A stretch of 64,000 nt of DNA from Promethearchaeota archaeon (GTDB taxonomy: Archaea > Asgardarchaeota > Lokiarchaeia > Sigyniarchaeales > SOKP01), in contig JAHLWP010000004.1 in NCBI GenBank assembly GCA_019057865.1, positions 62,001 through 126,000 of the forward strand. Direction: 5' to 3'. Shown here one piece after another: positions 43,746 through 52,271 of the stretch (position 1 is the first letter of the stretch; the number at the start of each line of letters is the position of its first letter). Under the pieces are notes generated by a model. It was given only the letters and a program-made list of their open reading frames with translations, was not told where the DNA came from and made no database searches. The position numbers were made by a program, and so were the translations under genes.

Positions 43746-44495
43746 TTAATAAAATGATCTAATAGATCTAACCATCCGATAAGAAAGCTCTATTTGTTGG
43801 TTTCCATTTTCACTAATACCCATATGACCAGGAAGAAGATATTTTACATCTAAATTATTTACAAACTTTATTGATTCGATTAATTTATTTAAGGATCCTC
43901 CAGGAAAATCATATCTCCCAAAACTCCCACCTGTAAATACTAAATCTCCCGGAATCAATATTCTATGATTTGGTTCATAATAACTTATCGAACCAAGAGA
44001 ATGTCCCGGAGTATAATGAATCTGAAAAGTAAATCCAGGAAAAATTTGAACTTCTGTTAAGCCATTAAGGTCAATAATTTCTAATGGTTCTATTTCTATA
44101 CCAAACATTTCTGGTCCAATTCCCCAATCTCCGGGAAAAATTTTGGATTCATTACCTCCCTTTAAGATATTAGCAGTATCACCGTAAGCAAAAATCTTAG
44201 GAGGATTTTCTTTCATAACCTCCATTATTTTATAGACTCCTAGAACATGGTCAACATGTTCATGTGTGAGATATACCTTAGTTATATTATTAGGATCTAA
44301 ATTTATTTTTTTCATTCCATCAAATAAACCTTTTAGACTTGCCCCATTGCCTGTATCAAATAGAGCTAGTTCATCAGAATTTTGATCTACAATAATATAT
44401 TGATTGCAATCTAGCATTTGGTTTTCTGGGAAATAAAATAAATTATTAAAGACTTTTCTTCCTTCCTTTATTGTACTAGTTCTAGGTATATACAT
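43746..44495 (-). CDS. Metallo-beta-lactamase fold hydrolase
   Basis: A 249-residue MBL-fold hydrolase. The dimetal site is complete: THEHVDH at 77-83, the second His in YTPGHSLG, the bridging Asp in PGDLVFTG, and a last His in LPGHMG. The FTGGSFGRYDFPGG segment is typical of the glyoxalase II-like group. Substrate is probably a thioester or similar small ester. It stands alone, divergent from the ModE-like gene. Confidence 0.85.
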   Translation of the reverse strand: MYIPRTSTIKEGRKVFNNLFYFPENQMLDCNQYIIVDQNSDELALFDTGNGASLKGLFDGMKKINLDPNNITKVYLTHEHVDHVLGVYKIMEVMKENPPKIFAYGDTANILKGGNESKIFPGDWGIGPEMFGIEIEPLEIIDLNGLTEVQIFPGFTFQIHYTPGHSLGSISYYEPNHRILIPGDLVFTGGSFGRYDFPGGSLNKLIESIKFVNNLDVKYLLPGHMGISENGNQQIELSYRMVRSIRSFY

Positions 44496-44608
44496 AAATT
44501 CAAACCATTAATTAATAAAAAATTAAAAATCTCCTAACTTTAATGTTTTTCTGTTAAAAGATATAATAAAATAATTAAATAAAAATAATCTAAAAATAAT
44601 TAATAATT

Positions 44609-44989
44609 ATGTCTAAAGAACCCAAAATTGAAGATTTAAAATCCAAAATAAGTTTTGGTATTAAAATCTGGTTAGAATTCGAGAATAAAAGTATATTGGG
44701 TTCGGGATGGGCTAAATTATTAGAAAGAATTGAAAAAAGTAAAGAAGGGTCATTAACTCAAGCAGCCAAAGAATGTAATTACTCATATAAGTATGCTTGG
44801 AATATTCTAAAGAGGATTGAGAAAAGAACAGGTATGAGCCCCGTTGATACCAGTAAAGGCGGGAGTGGAGGTGGAGGCTATGTAAAAATAAATGTATGGG
44901 GTAGATTTCTTTTAAAGTCTTACAATGAATATCTAGAAGAAATTAGAAAAGCTGAGAAGAGACTTGGTGAATTGATGAAAATCAATTAA
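44609..44989 (+). CDS. ModE-like HTH transcriptional regulator
   Basis: A 126-residue protein matching the N-terminal DNA-binding domain of ModE. The helix-turn-helix is LTQAAKECNYSYKYAWNILKRIE; the wing has the Gly-rich SKGGSGGGGYVKI typical of ModE, followed by WGRFLLKSYNEY, the usual dimerisation helix. The molybdate-binding MOP domains are missing, so it is a short form that may respond to another signal. It may regulate the adjacent hydrolase or CBS genes. Confidence 0.78.
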   Translation: MSKEPKIEDLKSKISFGIKIWLEFENKSILGSGWAKLLERIEKSKEGSLTQAAKECNYSYKYAWNILKRIEKRTGMSPVDTSKGGSGGGGYVKINVWGRFLLKSYNEYLEEIRKAEKRLGELMKIN

Positions 44990-45076
44990 TAATTACATTT
45001 TAATTTTAAAATTGATTATTTCTAACAAAGGATTAGAAATATAATACTGTTTTAAAAAATCATTAGATAGAATAGA

Positions 45077-45505
45077 ATGGTAGAAGATAAATTAAATAAA
45101 TTCGGGGAAATTAAAGTATCTGAAATTATGATTTATAATCCACTTTATGTAACTCCTGATGAGAAAATCAGTACAACAGAACTTCTAATGTTAAGAAAAA
45201 ATATTGGAGGTCTTCCCGTTGTAAAAGATACTATAAAAAAACAGCTAGTTGGAATTATAACACAAAGAGACATCCGATTAGCTAGATTTGCTATGAACCT
45301 AGAATCTCCAAATAAAACTGTTAAAGATTTGATGACTCCAGAACCATTTGTCGTTAAAAAGGATACCACTATAAAGTACGCTTTAGCGCTTATGTTTGAT
45401 AAAAAAATTGAACGTTTACCAGTAGTAAATGAGAATAATGAATTAATTGGATTATTATTACAAACCAATATTCTCAAATCATTATTAGAACATCTAAAAC
45501 AATAG
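45077..45505 (+). CDS. Stand-alone CBS-domain pair protein
   Basis: A 142-residue protein consisting of two CBS domains (about residues 14-72 and 82-140). Each shows the usual pattern: VSEIMIYNPLYVTPDEKIS then LPVV and VGIITQRDIR; and VKDLMTPEPFVVKKDTTI then LPVVNENNELIGLL. Such pairs bind adenosyl ligands and act as energy or ionic sensors. It is 88 bases after the ModE-like gene. Confidence 0.87.
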   Translation: MVEDKLNKFGEIKVSEIMIYNPLYVTPDEKISTTELLMLRKNIGGLPVVKDTIKKQLVGIITQRDIRLARFAMNLESPNKTVKDLMTPEPFVVKKDTTIKYALALMFDKKIERLPVVNENNELIGLLLQTNILKSLLEHLKQ

Positions 45506-45658
45506 TTCTATAAAATGAATATAGTAACTCATTTTTTGAAAAATTTCTGTGTAAAAAGAAATATAATTAAGAATTTTATTATTATAATATTATATTATCA
45601 TTAAAGAAGTTTTAATGATTATTAGGAAATTAGAATAGAATAACAATTTTGATCTAGG

Positions 45659-47188
45659 ATGGCAATACCTCTACCCGGAACGCCGATAATAATTGACATT
45701 GGTTCAGTATATGTAAAAATTGGTTTTGCTGGAGAACCTAGCCCTAGATTTGTATTCCCATGCATTACTGGAACAGAAAAATATAAAGCTGTACTAGTTG
45801 ACGTTGGAGCGCGCAGTATATATGTTGGTAATGATGCAGAACGTATGCGCGGTGTGTTAAAGATAAAATATCCAATACAGAGAGGCACAATTATGGATTG
45901 GAATAGTTATTATGAGATCTTAAATTATATCTTTTACACATTATTAAGAATTGACAACCTCTATGATTATCCTGTTTTTTATACTGAAGCGCCATTTGTA
46001 CAAAAAGAAACTAAGGAATATATTGCAAGAGTTCTATTTGAAACGCATAGAGTTAAAAGTTTAATGATGATGTCAACACCATTATTGTCAATATTTAGTG
46101 TTGGTCTTACATCAGGTTTGGTTATAGAAAGTGGTGATGGATTAACCTGGGTTGTTCCAGTTGTTAATGGAAAAATAGTCCATCAAGCAGTCCAACAGAT
46201 AAAGCTTGCGGGTATTGATGTTAATCAAAACTTAAAAAATCTATTAATGAGGGAAGGGATAAGCATAGCATCTTCGGCAGTCGATGAAATAGTTAGGGAA
46301 ATTAAGGAAAAAAATTGTTATTTCATTTTAGATCCACAAAAATCTCCTACTACAAGGGATAAATTAAGTTATTCTATGCCTGATGGGGCGAGTTTAAAAA
46401 TCCCTAGTCATGTCCTCCATGAAGCTCCTGAAGTTTTATTTAATCCTAGTATATTAGGATATGGTAATGTTCAAAGCATTCAAGAAGCTATTATTACTTG
46501 TTTAAAAATTATGGATAAACAATATTGGAGTGAACTTTTATCTCATATAGTATTTTCAGGAGGAAATCTTTCATATAGTGGTTTTCAAGAAAGATTTGAA
46601 TCAGAATTAGATAAACTTCTCCCCCAGTTAGGGCGTATTCCTAAACCAATTACTCCAATGTCTGCTGTTAAAAGTGAATTAATAAAATTACAAGCAATGG
46701 AAATTAAGAAGAAAAAAGAAGATACATGTCCTCAATGTGGAGCTTATGTGGATTTAAGCACTGGAATAGAATATTGTCCCTCTTGTAACGCTCGAATGGT
46801 AGTACCTGAAATAAAAATTGGCCCTGAAGTAGAGAAAGAAAAAAAATTGAAAAAAGGAATCACGGTTAGATGCCCAAAATGTAAAAAAGAAATAAAAGAT
46901 CCTTCCTCGGTTTTCTGCCCTTATTGTGGAAGAACCATCGAGGAATTAGAGAAAGTTGTTATTCCCGAAAAAGTTAGTAAAAAAACTCCTGCTCAAGAAT
47001 TTTCTGAATTTTTTGAATCTGCAAATAAACTCCTTAGATTTTTTGTTCCAGATAATCTTCAATATGCAATTTTTAATGGAGCAGCGATTTTAGGTAGTCT
47101 CCCTAGTTTTTTACAACTTTTTATTACTTATGAACAATTCCAATCTGATAAAAATTTATTATATCGAGATATCAGCGAAATACTTTAA
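45659..47188 (+). CDS. Actin-family protein with two zinc ribbons inserted before the last subdomain-1 strand set
   Basis: A 509-residue actin-fold protein. The first phosphate loop region is IIDIGSVYVKIGFAGEPSPR (residues 11-30), matching actin's DNGSG...KAGFAGD...P; then VGNDAERMRGVLKIKYPI and DWNSY. The second phosphate loop is VIESGDGLTWVVPV (155-168), and the adenosine motif is IVFSGGNLSYSGFQERF (297-313). At residues about 330-355 the actin alignment stops and an insert begins with two zinc ribbons: Cys357/Cys360/Cys373/Cys376 and Cys405/Cys408/Cys420/Cys423. The actin fold resumes at about 455 with FNGAAILGSLPSFLQLFIT, matching actin's WIGGSILASLSTFQQMWI. The DNase-binding loop is shorter than actin's. 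It is thus an actin-related protein, not a standard Lokiactin. Filament formation is untested. Confidence 0.88.
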   Translation: MAIPLPGTPIIIDIGSVYVKIGFAGEPSPRFVFPCITGTEKYKAVLVDVGARSIYVGNDAERMRGVLKIKYPIQRGTIMDWNSYYEILNYIFYTLLRIDNLYDYPVFYTEAPFVQKETKEYIARVLFETHRVKSLMMMSTPLLSIFSVGLTSGLVIESGDGLTWVVPVVNGKIVHQAVQQIKLAGIDVNQNLKNLLMREGISIASSAVDEIVREIKEKNCYFILDPQKSPTTRDKLSYSMPDGASLKIPSHVLHEAPEVLFNPSILGYGNVQSIQEAIITCLKIMDKQYWSELLSHIVFSGGNLSYSGFQERFESELDKLLPQLGRIPKPITPMSAVKSELIKLQAMEIKKKKEDTCPQCGAYVDLSTGIEYCPSCNARMVVPEIKIGPEVEKEKKLKKGITVRCPKCKKEIKDPSSVFCPYCGRTIEELEKVVIPEKVSKKTPAQEFSEFFESANKLLRFFVPDNLQYAIFNGAAILGSLPSFLQLFITYEQFQSDKNLLYRDISEIL

Positions 47189-47378
47189 ACTTATAAATAA
47201 ATTTTCCAGATTTTATATACAAAAAAATTTCTATATATAAATCTCATCTCAATATTTAATATTCTTTTACGTTGAAATTTTGATATAAAATCAATTAATT
47301 ATAGTTAATTTTTAATTCCAAGTTAAATTTTAGAAATTAAAATTTAGTTATTCAGAATCATATTAAGGTTTTCTATAA

Positions 47379-48482
47379 GTGAAGAGTAAATATCTGAACC
47401 TAATTGTTATTGTTTTAGTACTCATATTTTTATTAAGTGCAATTCCTGCGGTTATAGGTAAGTCCCGCGAAAGTTATTTAATTAATTTTATATATAGTAA
47501 TGAAATTGAAGGTTTTGGATTTTCAAATTCTAAGGATAATGGTGAAACTGTTTCATATGAAGCTACTGCTTATGCATTGCAAATCTTAGATTCCTCTGGA
47601 AAAAACCCTCATGATGCCTCTTTACTTAAGGATAATTTAAAAGAGAATATAACAGAGATATTTAATGAAGAAGATTTTATTTATGATTTATATTTTCTAT
47701 TAAAATCACTTGAAATTTTAGAAGATTCACCTGATGCCGATTTAAAAGATAGGATTTCTGAATATCTTAATCAAACTGAGCAGGATGGAGGGGGTTTTTC
47801 TATATCGAATACATCTACTTCGGTCAGTATAAGTTCGACTTATTTCGTTATTCAAATCTTTTCTTTAATTAATGAATCTGTAAATATTCATAAAAATGAA
47901 ACTTTACATAAAAATTGGGTATTATCTTGTAATAATACTGGTGGCGGTTATGGTGGGAATAGCAGCTTATCCTCCACATTGTTAAGTACTTATTATGCTG
48001 CTTCAATTTTAACTGATTTAGGATTCAGTCCAGATGATCTAGTTAATGTTAGTCAGACTCTAGATTATTTTAAATCATTTTATGTAAACAATACGGGTGA
48101 TATAAATAATTATGGGGGGTATTTACCTGATGATTCAGCTATATTTGCTTTACTAAGCAGTACGTTTTATTGTGTTAATAAAATAGATTTAATTGAACCT
48201 CAAGACTTAAATAAGGGTCCCACAGTCAATTGGGTAATAGATCATCAAAATTTTATAGATGGGGGTTTTGTAGATACCACTTATGGTGATGAAGAAAAAT
48301 CTTCTTCAATTGTCAGTTCTTATTTTGCTTTTGAAATCTTAAACACATTTAACTCTCTAAGTGTATTAAATGAAGATGTTTGGATGGTAGAGTTTAATTA
48401 TTGGATTTTAATAGCAGTTTTAGGTAGTATTGGATTCACTATCTTTCTTATCTATGTTATTTGGCGAAAAAGAAGAGTATAA
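47379..48482 (+). CDS. Secreted or surface-anchored alpha-toroid (prenyltransferase/squalene-oxidase-like repeat) protein
   Basis: A 367-residue protein beginning at GTG with a signal sequence (LIVIVLVLIFLLSAIPAVI) and ending with one membrane span plus a short basic tail (WILIAVLGSIGFTIFLIYVIW then RKRRV). Between them are five repeats with the pattern G-G-F/Y-x(10-20)-S-x-x-S-T-Y-x-x-x-x-(I/L), for example GGGFSISN and GGGYGGNSS followed by SSTLLSTYYAASIL. This is the alpha/alpha barrel repeat of protein prenyltransferases, squalene cyclases and thioester proteins. Here it lies outside the cell, with N-glycosylation sites. The catalytic Asp-rich motif of cyclases is not seen, so binding or complement-like roles are more likely. 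Confidence 0.68.
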   Translation: MKSKYLNLIVIVLVLIFLLSAIPAVIGKSRESYLINFIYSNEIEGFGFSNSKDNGETVSYEATAYALQILDSSGKNPHDASLLKDNLKENITEIFNEEDFIYDLYFLLKSLEILEDSPDADLKDRISEYLNQTEQDGGGFSISNTSTSVSISSTYFVIQIFSLINESVNIHKNETLHKNWVLSCNNTGGGYGGNSSLSSTLLSTYYAASILTDLGFSPDDLVNVSQTLDYFKSFYVNNTGDINNYGGYLPDDSAIFALLSSTFYCVNKIDLIEPQDLNKGPTVNWVIDHQNFIDGGFVDTTYGDEEKSSSIVSSYFAFEILNTFNSLSVLNEDVWMVEFNYWILIAVLGSIGFTIFLIYVIWRKRRV

Positions 48483-48582
48483 ATCTCTTTCATTACTCTT
48501 TATGACTATATTAATAATCTCATTTAAATTTAGGGAAAGTTTCAAAAGTTTTGATATTATCAATTAATACTATTATTTAACG

Positions 48583-49446
48583 ATGGAAAATAAAATTCTA
48601 AATGGAAGAAATTTAGCAGATAAGTTAAATTTAGAATTAAAAGAAGAAATAAATAAATTTGTTAAAAAAACAGGAATCAAACCTAAATTAGCCGCGATAT
48701 TAGTTGGTGAAGACCCAGCTTCAGAAGTTTATGTTAATATTAAACGAAAAAAGTGTGCTGAGGCAGGTATTGAATCTATCTTAGTTAAATTGGATAAAGA
48801 AATTTCAAATGAAGAGTTATTAAATGAAATTGATAAATTAAATAAGGATAAAACTGTTCATGGTATTATTTTACAATTACCTCTTCCAAATAAATTACGT
48901 GAGAGTACAAATGAATTCATAGAAAAGATATTTCCTCTTAAAGATGTAGATGGTTCTAGTCCTATTAACAAAGGTATGCTTTTTGATTATAATGAAGAAT
49001 TAGCAGCATGTACTCCTAAAGGTATTATAGCTTTACTCGAATATTATAATATAGATCTTAAGGGAAAAGATGTAGTTATTATTAATCGTTCCAATCTAGT
49101 AGGGAAACCACTAATTTTCATGCTTTTAAAACGAAACGCAACTGTAACGGTTTGTCATACATCAACAAAGAATATAGAGGAACATATGAGAAGAGCTGAT
49201 ATACTAATAGTAGCAGTAGGAATACCAAATTTTATAACTCAGGAGAAAATAAAAAAAGGAGCTATAATTATTGATGTCGGACAAAGTAGAGTTGAAGGGA
49301 AATTATTTGGAGATGTTGATTTTGATGATGTTCTTGAAAGATGCGCAGCGATAACCCCAACTCCTGGGGGAGTAGGACCTCTTACGGTAGCCTTTTTGCT
49401 CCAAAATACCTTCATTGCATATAAAAAACAAATAAAAATTTATTAA
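48583..49446 (+). CDS. folD: Methylenetetrahydrofolate dehydrogenase / cyclohydrolase
   Basis: A 287-residue FolD that interconverts methylene- and formyl-tetrahydrofolate with NADP+. The catalytic Tyr-Lys pair is in SEVYVNIKRKKC, HGIILQLPLP and PLKDVDGSSPINKG form the folate pocket, and the nucleotide-binding part has INRSNLVGKPL and VTVCHTSTKN. TPTPGGVGPLTVAFLLQNT near the end is the family signature. The formyl product feeds PurH, found 10 kb away. No operon partner is adjacent. Confidence 0.95.
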   Translation: MENKILNGRNLADKLNLELKEEINKFVKKTGIKPKLAAILVGEDPASEVYVNIKRKKCAEAGIESILVKLDKEISNEELLNEIDKLNKDKTVHGIILQLPLPNKLRESTNEFIEKIFPLKDVDGSSPINKGMLFDYNEELAACTPKGIIALLEYYNIDLKGKDVVIINRSNLVGKPLIFMLLKRNATVTVCHTSTKNIEEHMRRADILIVAVGIPNFITQEKIKKGAIIIDVGQSRVEGKLFGDVDFDDVLERCAAITPTPGGVGPLTVAFLLQNTFIAYKKQIKIY

Positions 49447-49549
49447 TTAATAGTTTAAAAAGAAATAGAAATAAATATATTAATTATTAATATAAAACAT
49501 ATAATCTTACTAAAGTAAGATCTTATACTCAAAAAAAAAAATCTGAATT

Positions 49550-50005
49550 ATGGCTATCCTTGAAGTGGGCGTGAATTTAGGCACTAAGAATCTTATCGAA
49601 ATTAAATACTATTCTTCCTCAGATAATCTTTTGGATGCCGATTTAAGAGCAGGATTCCTTTCTGCTTTAGAATCCTTCACAACTGAAGTCTTTGGTGACA
49701 ATATAAATGTAGTATCTCTTGCCTCATTTAAATTAGTCTGCTATTCGGAAATGATTGCTTTACCAGGGGATGATCCTAATAATAAGCAACCTCTATTATC
49801 TTATGCCATAATTGAAAAAGAAACAGACACAACAATGGTTAAACAATATTTGACTGAGATTTTATCTTATTTTCTTAATAGATATTCTTTGTATGATATC
49901 TTTGAAAAAAAATATAAATACTTTAAAACATTTGAAAGTCGAATCAATGAAATTTTAGGCGATTTAAAACTAAAAACAGAAGATAGATTCCGATCTATAT
50001 TTTAA
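49550..50005 (+). CDS. Longin/roadblock-like small protein
   Basis: A 151-residue alpha-beta protein without signal or membrane segment. It opens with a beta hairpin, then RAGFLSALESFTTEVFG, more strands (VVSLASFKLVCYSE), and C-terminal helices. The same GF-x-SA-x-x-SF core occurs in the cytoplasmic tail of the giant surface protein (GFISAVSSFGKEM) and at the N-terminus of the protein at 51230-52177 (SSFFSAIKSFISEL), so the three share a domain of longin or roadblock type. The TGS GTPase gene starts 21 bases after its stop, so the two are probably one operon and may act together. Confidence 0.55.
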   Translation: MAILEVGVNLGTKNLIEIKYYSSSDNLLDADLRAGFLSALESFTTEVFGDNINVVSLASFKLVCYSEMIALPGDDPNNKQPLLSYAIIEKETDTTMVKQYLTEILSYFLNRYSLYDIFEKKYKYFKTFESRINEILGDLKLKTEDRFRSIF

Positions 50006-50013
50006 TTAACTTA

Positions 50014-50029
50014 TAGAGGTTTTAATTTG
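50014..50029 (+). promoter_or_regulatory. Shine-Dalgarno-like site and TTG start of the TGS GTPase
   Basis: TAGAGGT lies six to seven bases before a TTG at 50027 that opens the frame. There is no in-frame ATG nearby, so this TTG decides the start. Confidence 0.5.
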
Positions 50030-51226
50030 AGCTCTAATTTACCACCTCAAGCTAAGGCCAAATATCAAGAGTATTTAGATGCTGGTTCTTTAGAGGAAAG
50101 AATAAAAAAACTTGAGGAATTTTTATCTTTAGTTCCTAAACATAAAGCTACAGAAAAAATAGTAGCCCTAAATCGCTCTCGCTTAGCTAAATTGAAAAAA
50201 GAATTTGAAAAAAAGCGATATATACAAAAAAGTACTCAAAAAATTATATCTCCCTTTTCAATAAAGAAAGAGGGAATTCAAATAATCCTAATCAGTGATT
50301 TCCATACACCTGGAGCTGGTAAAACCTCTCTTTTAAATTATTTAACTGGAGCTGCGAAAAAAAAGATTGGAAAATTTACCCCAATTCCAGAAATAGGAAT
50401 TTACGAATATAATAAAATTAGATATCAAATTGTTGATATGCCTTCAATAATGGAGGGGGCTTCAAATGGAATTGGAAATGGTAAGGAAATTCTTTCTCAG
50501 CTAAGATCTTGCGATTTAATTTGCATTTGTATTGATTTATCACGCAATTATGAAGAACAAATGAACCTATTATTAAATGAATTAAATAACGCAAATATAA
50601 GGATAAATATTCCTCCACCACCAATAACAATTGAAAAAACAGGTTCTAATAAAATTCAAGTCTTATACTTGACAAGTGAAGCAAAAAACATCAATGAAAA
50701 TCTTGATGAATTAACTGAAAGAATAAAAGAAATTGTTCATGAAGGTGGCCTCAGAAATGCAATAGTCAGGGTTTATGGTAGAATTACACTTGAAAAAGTT
50801 GTTGATGCATTAAATCCTTCAATAGTTTATAAAAAAGCAATTATAATTGGAACTAAGGGGGATCTAGCTCATACTCAAGAAATATTTGAAAATTTAAAAA
50901 AATTATATTCAGAAACATTTCCAATAATCATTGGAACTAGTGTAAAAAAAAGTGAATTTCCAGATAATTTTGGCGAAATTTTACTAAAATATTTGGATAA
51001 AATAAGAATCTACACTATGAATTTTGGAATAATTGCAGAAAAGCCTTTAATTATCAATAAAGAAAATGCTACTGTAAAAGAGGTTGCAAATAAAATCCAT
51101 AGAAGTTTTGTTGAGTTATTCGATCATGCAATAGTAATCAGAGAAGCAGATCGCCAAAAGCGTAAAAAAGTAGGTACAGAATATCAATTAAAAGATAATG
51201 ATGTTATTGAACTACACTTAATTTAA
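50027..51226 (+). CDS. DRG/Obg-related GTPase with TGS domain
   Basis: A 399-residue TRAFAC GTPase. The N-terminal helical region (HKATEKIVALNRSRLAKLK) is like that of DRG proteins. The G domain has P-loop TPGAGKTS (94-101), a G3 region reading DMPSIMEGA, where DRG/Obg have DLPGIIEGA, and G4 TKGD near residue 276. The last 70 residues are a TGS domain (ATVKEVANKIHRSFVEL then QLKDNDVIELHLI). The replaced Gly in G3 is unusual. DRG GTPases bind ribosomes; this diverged copy may have a different partner, possibly the longin-like protein encoded just upstream. Confidence 0.78.
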   Translation: MSSNLPPQAKAKYQEYLDAGSLEERIKKLEEFLSLVPKHKATEKIVALNRSRLAKLKKEFEKKRYIQKSTQKIISPFSIKKEGIQIILISDFHTPGAGKTSLLNYLTGAAKKKIGKFTPIPEIGIYEYNKIRYQIVDMPSIMEGASNGIGNGKEILSQLRSCDLICICIDLSRNYEEQMNLLLNELNNANIRINIPPPPITIEKTGSNKIQVLYLTSEAKNINENLDELTERIKEIVHEGGLRNAIVRVYGRITLEKVVDALNPSIVYKKAIIIGTKGDLAHTQEIFENLKKLYSETFPIIIGTSVKKSEFPDNFGEILLKYLDKIRIYTMNFGIIAEKPLIINKENATVKEVANKIHRSFVELFDHAIVIREADRQKRKKVGTEYQLKDNDVIELHLI

Positions 51227-51229
51227 TTT

Positions 51230-52177
51230 TTAATTTAAATAATCCTCAATATTGTCATTCATATTTAGGATTGAAGATATGGTAGTAGTAAGCTCCTCAT
51301 CAGTAATCTCTTCTTTATTAATTAACTTTAAAGCTAAATCTCTATACTTCATCCAATTGCTTTTTGAAGATATAAGCTTTAACTTAGTAGAAAACGAGTA
51401 TAAATTAATATAAATATCCTTATAATCACCATCACGAATAGCTTTGGAACCCATTCCTTCAATTGTAGCTGGTAATGATGTTTTTACTTTATTTAAATAA
51501 TAATTCAATTTAAGCTTTGTATCCTTATATAAACCTTTAAGTTTTTTTAATTCCTCTTGATAAACCATAAAAAATCTTTCATCTCTTAATCGTTCGCATA
51601 ATTTAAGTATTCGTTCTACAATTAGTAATTTCTCAATAATCGCTGCTTTATTGAATTTTTCAATAAGTAATTCTCTTTCTTGAATTATAACTTTTTTTTC
51701 TTGTACAGAATGATCCTTCCTATGTGACCAAATTGTTTTTAGAAAATGTTCTGGTTTTTCAAGTAATGATGTTCCTTCTATTAATTTCTTGTTAGATAAT
51801 ATCAATTCTGAAAGAGCTTTATCTAAGATCTTAAGTTCTTTTTTATCTTCAACCCAATCGAGAATATTTTGTTTAAATTTTAATAAAACTTTTATAAATT
51901 TAGGAATTAATTTAGTAATATTTTTATAATCTTGCTTATCGGCAATAATTACTAAATCTGCTTCAATTTCCTCCAAAGATGTTATATATACTGTATAGTC
52001 ACCTAACTCAATATTCTTTAATTCTTTTGAACCTTCAAGAACTAATTCTGAAATAAAGCTTTTTATAGCTGAAAAAAAGCTACTAAATATTTCCATCTTT
52101 CCAGACTCAATGTCTTGGAAATTTTTTTCATACATCAATGAACCGGAATGGCTAAAAAGAAATATAGAATAAAGCAT
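51230..52177 (-). CDS. Longin-like domain protein with helical C-terminus
   Basis: A 315-residue protein. It starts MLYSIFLFSHSGSLMYEKNF, the hairpin-plus-helix opening of longin domains, then SSFFSAIKSFISEL and YTVYITSLEEIEADLVIIAD, completing an alpha-beta-alpha unit of about 110 residues. The rest is charged helices, some in coiled-coil register. No membrane anchor is present. It converges on the TGS GTPase gene with only three bases between stops. In eukaryotes longin proteins are SNAREs, adaptor subunits and GTPase regulators; here the role is unknown. Confidence 0.55.
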   Translation of the reverse strand: MLYSIFLFSHSGSLMYEKNFQDIESGKMEIFSSFFSAIKSFISELVLEGSKELKNIELGDYTVYITSLEEIEADLVIIADKQDYKNITKLIPKFIKVLLKFKQNILDWVEDKKELKILDKALSELILSNKKLIEGTSLLEKPEHFLKTIWSHRKDHSVQEKKVIIQERELLIEKFNKAAIIEKLLIVERILKLCERLRDERFFMVYQEELKKLKGLYKDTKLKLNYYLNKVKTSLPATIEGMGSKAIRDGDYKDIYINLYSFSTKLKLISSKSNWMKYRDLALKLINKEEITDEELTTTISSILNMNDNIEDYLN

Positions 52178-52271
52178 AAAATTTTTGAGTTAAATTTTAA
52201 TTTTCCCAATAAAATCTTATTGAATTATAATATTAATTAATAAATTTTTACGATATAATAAATTTATATAC

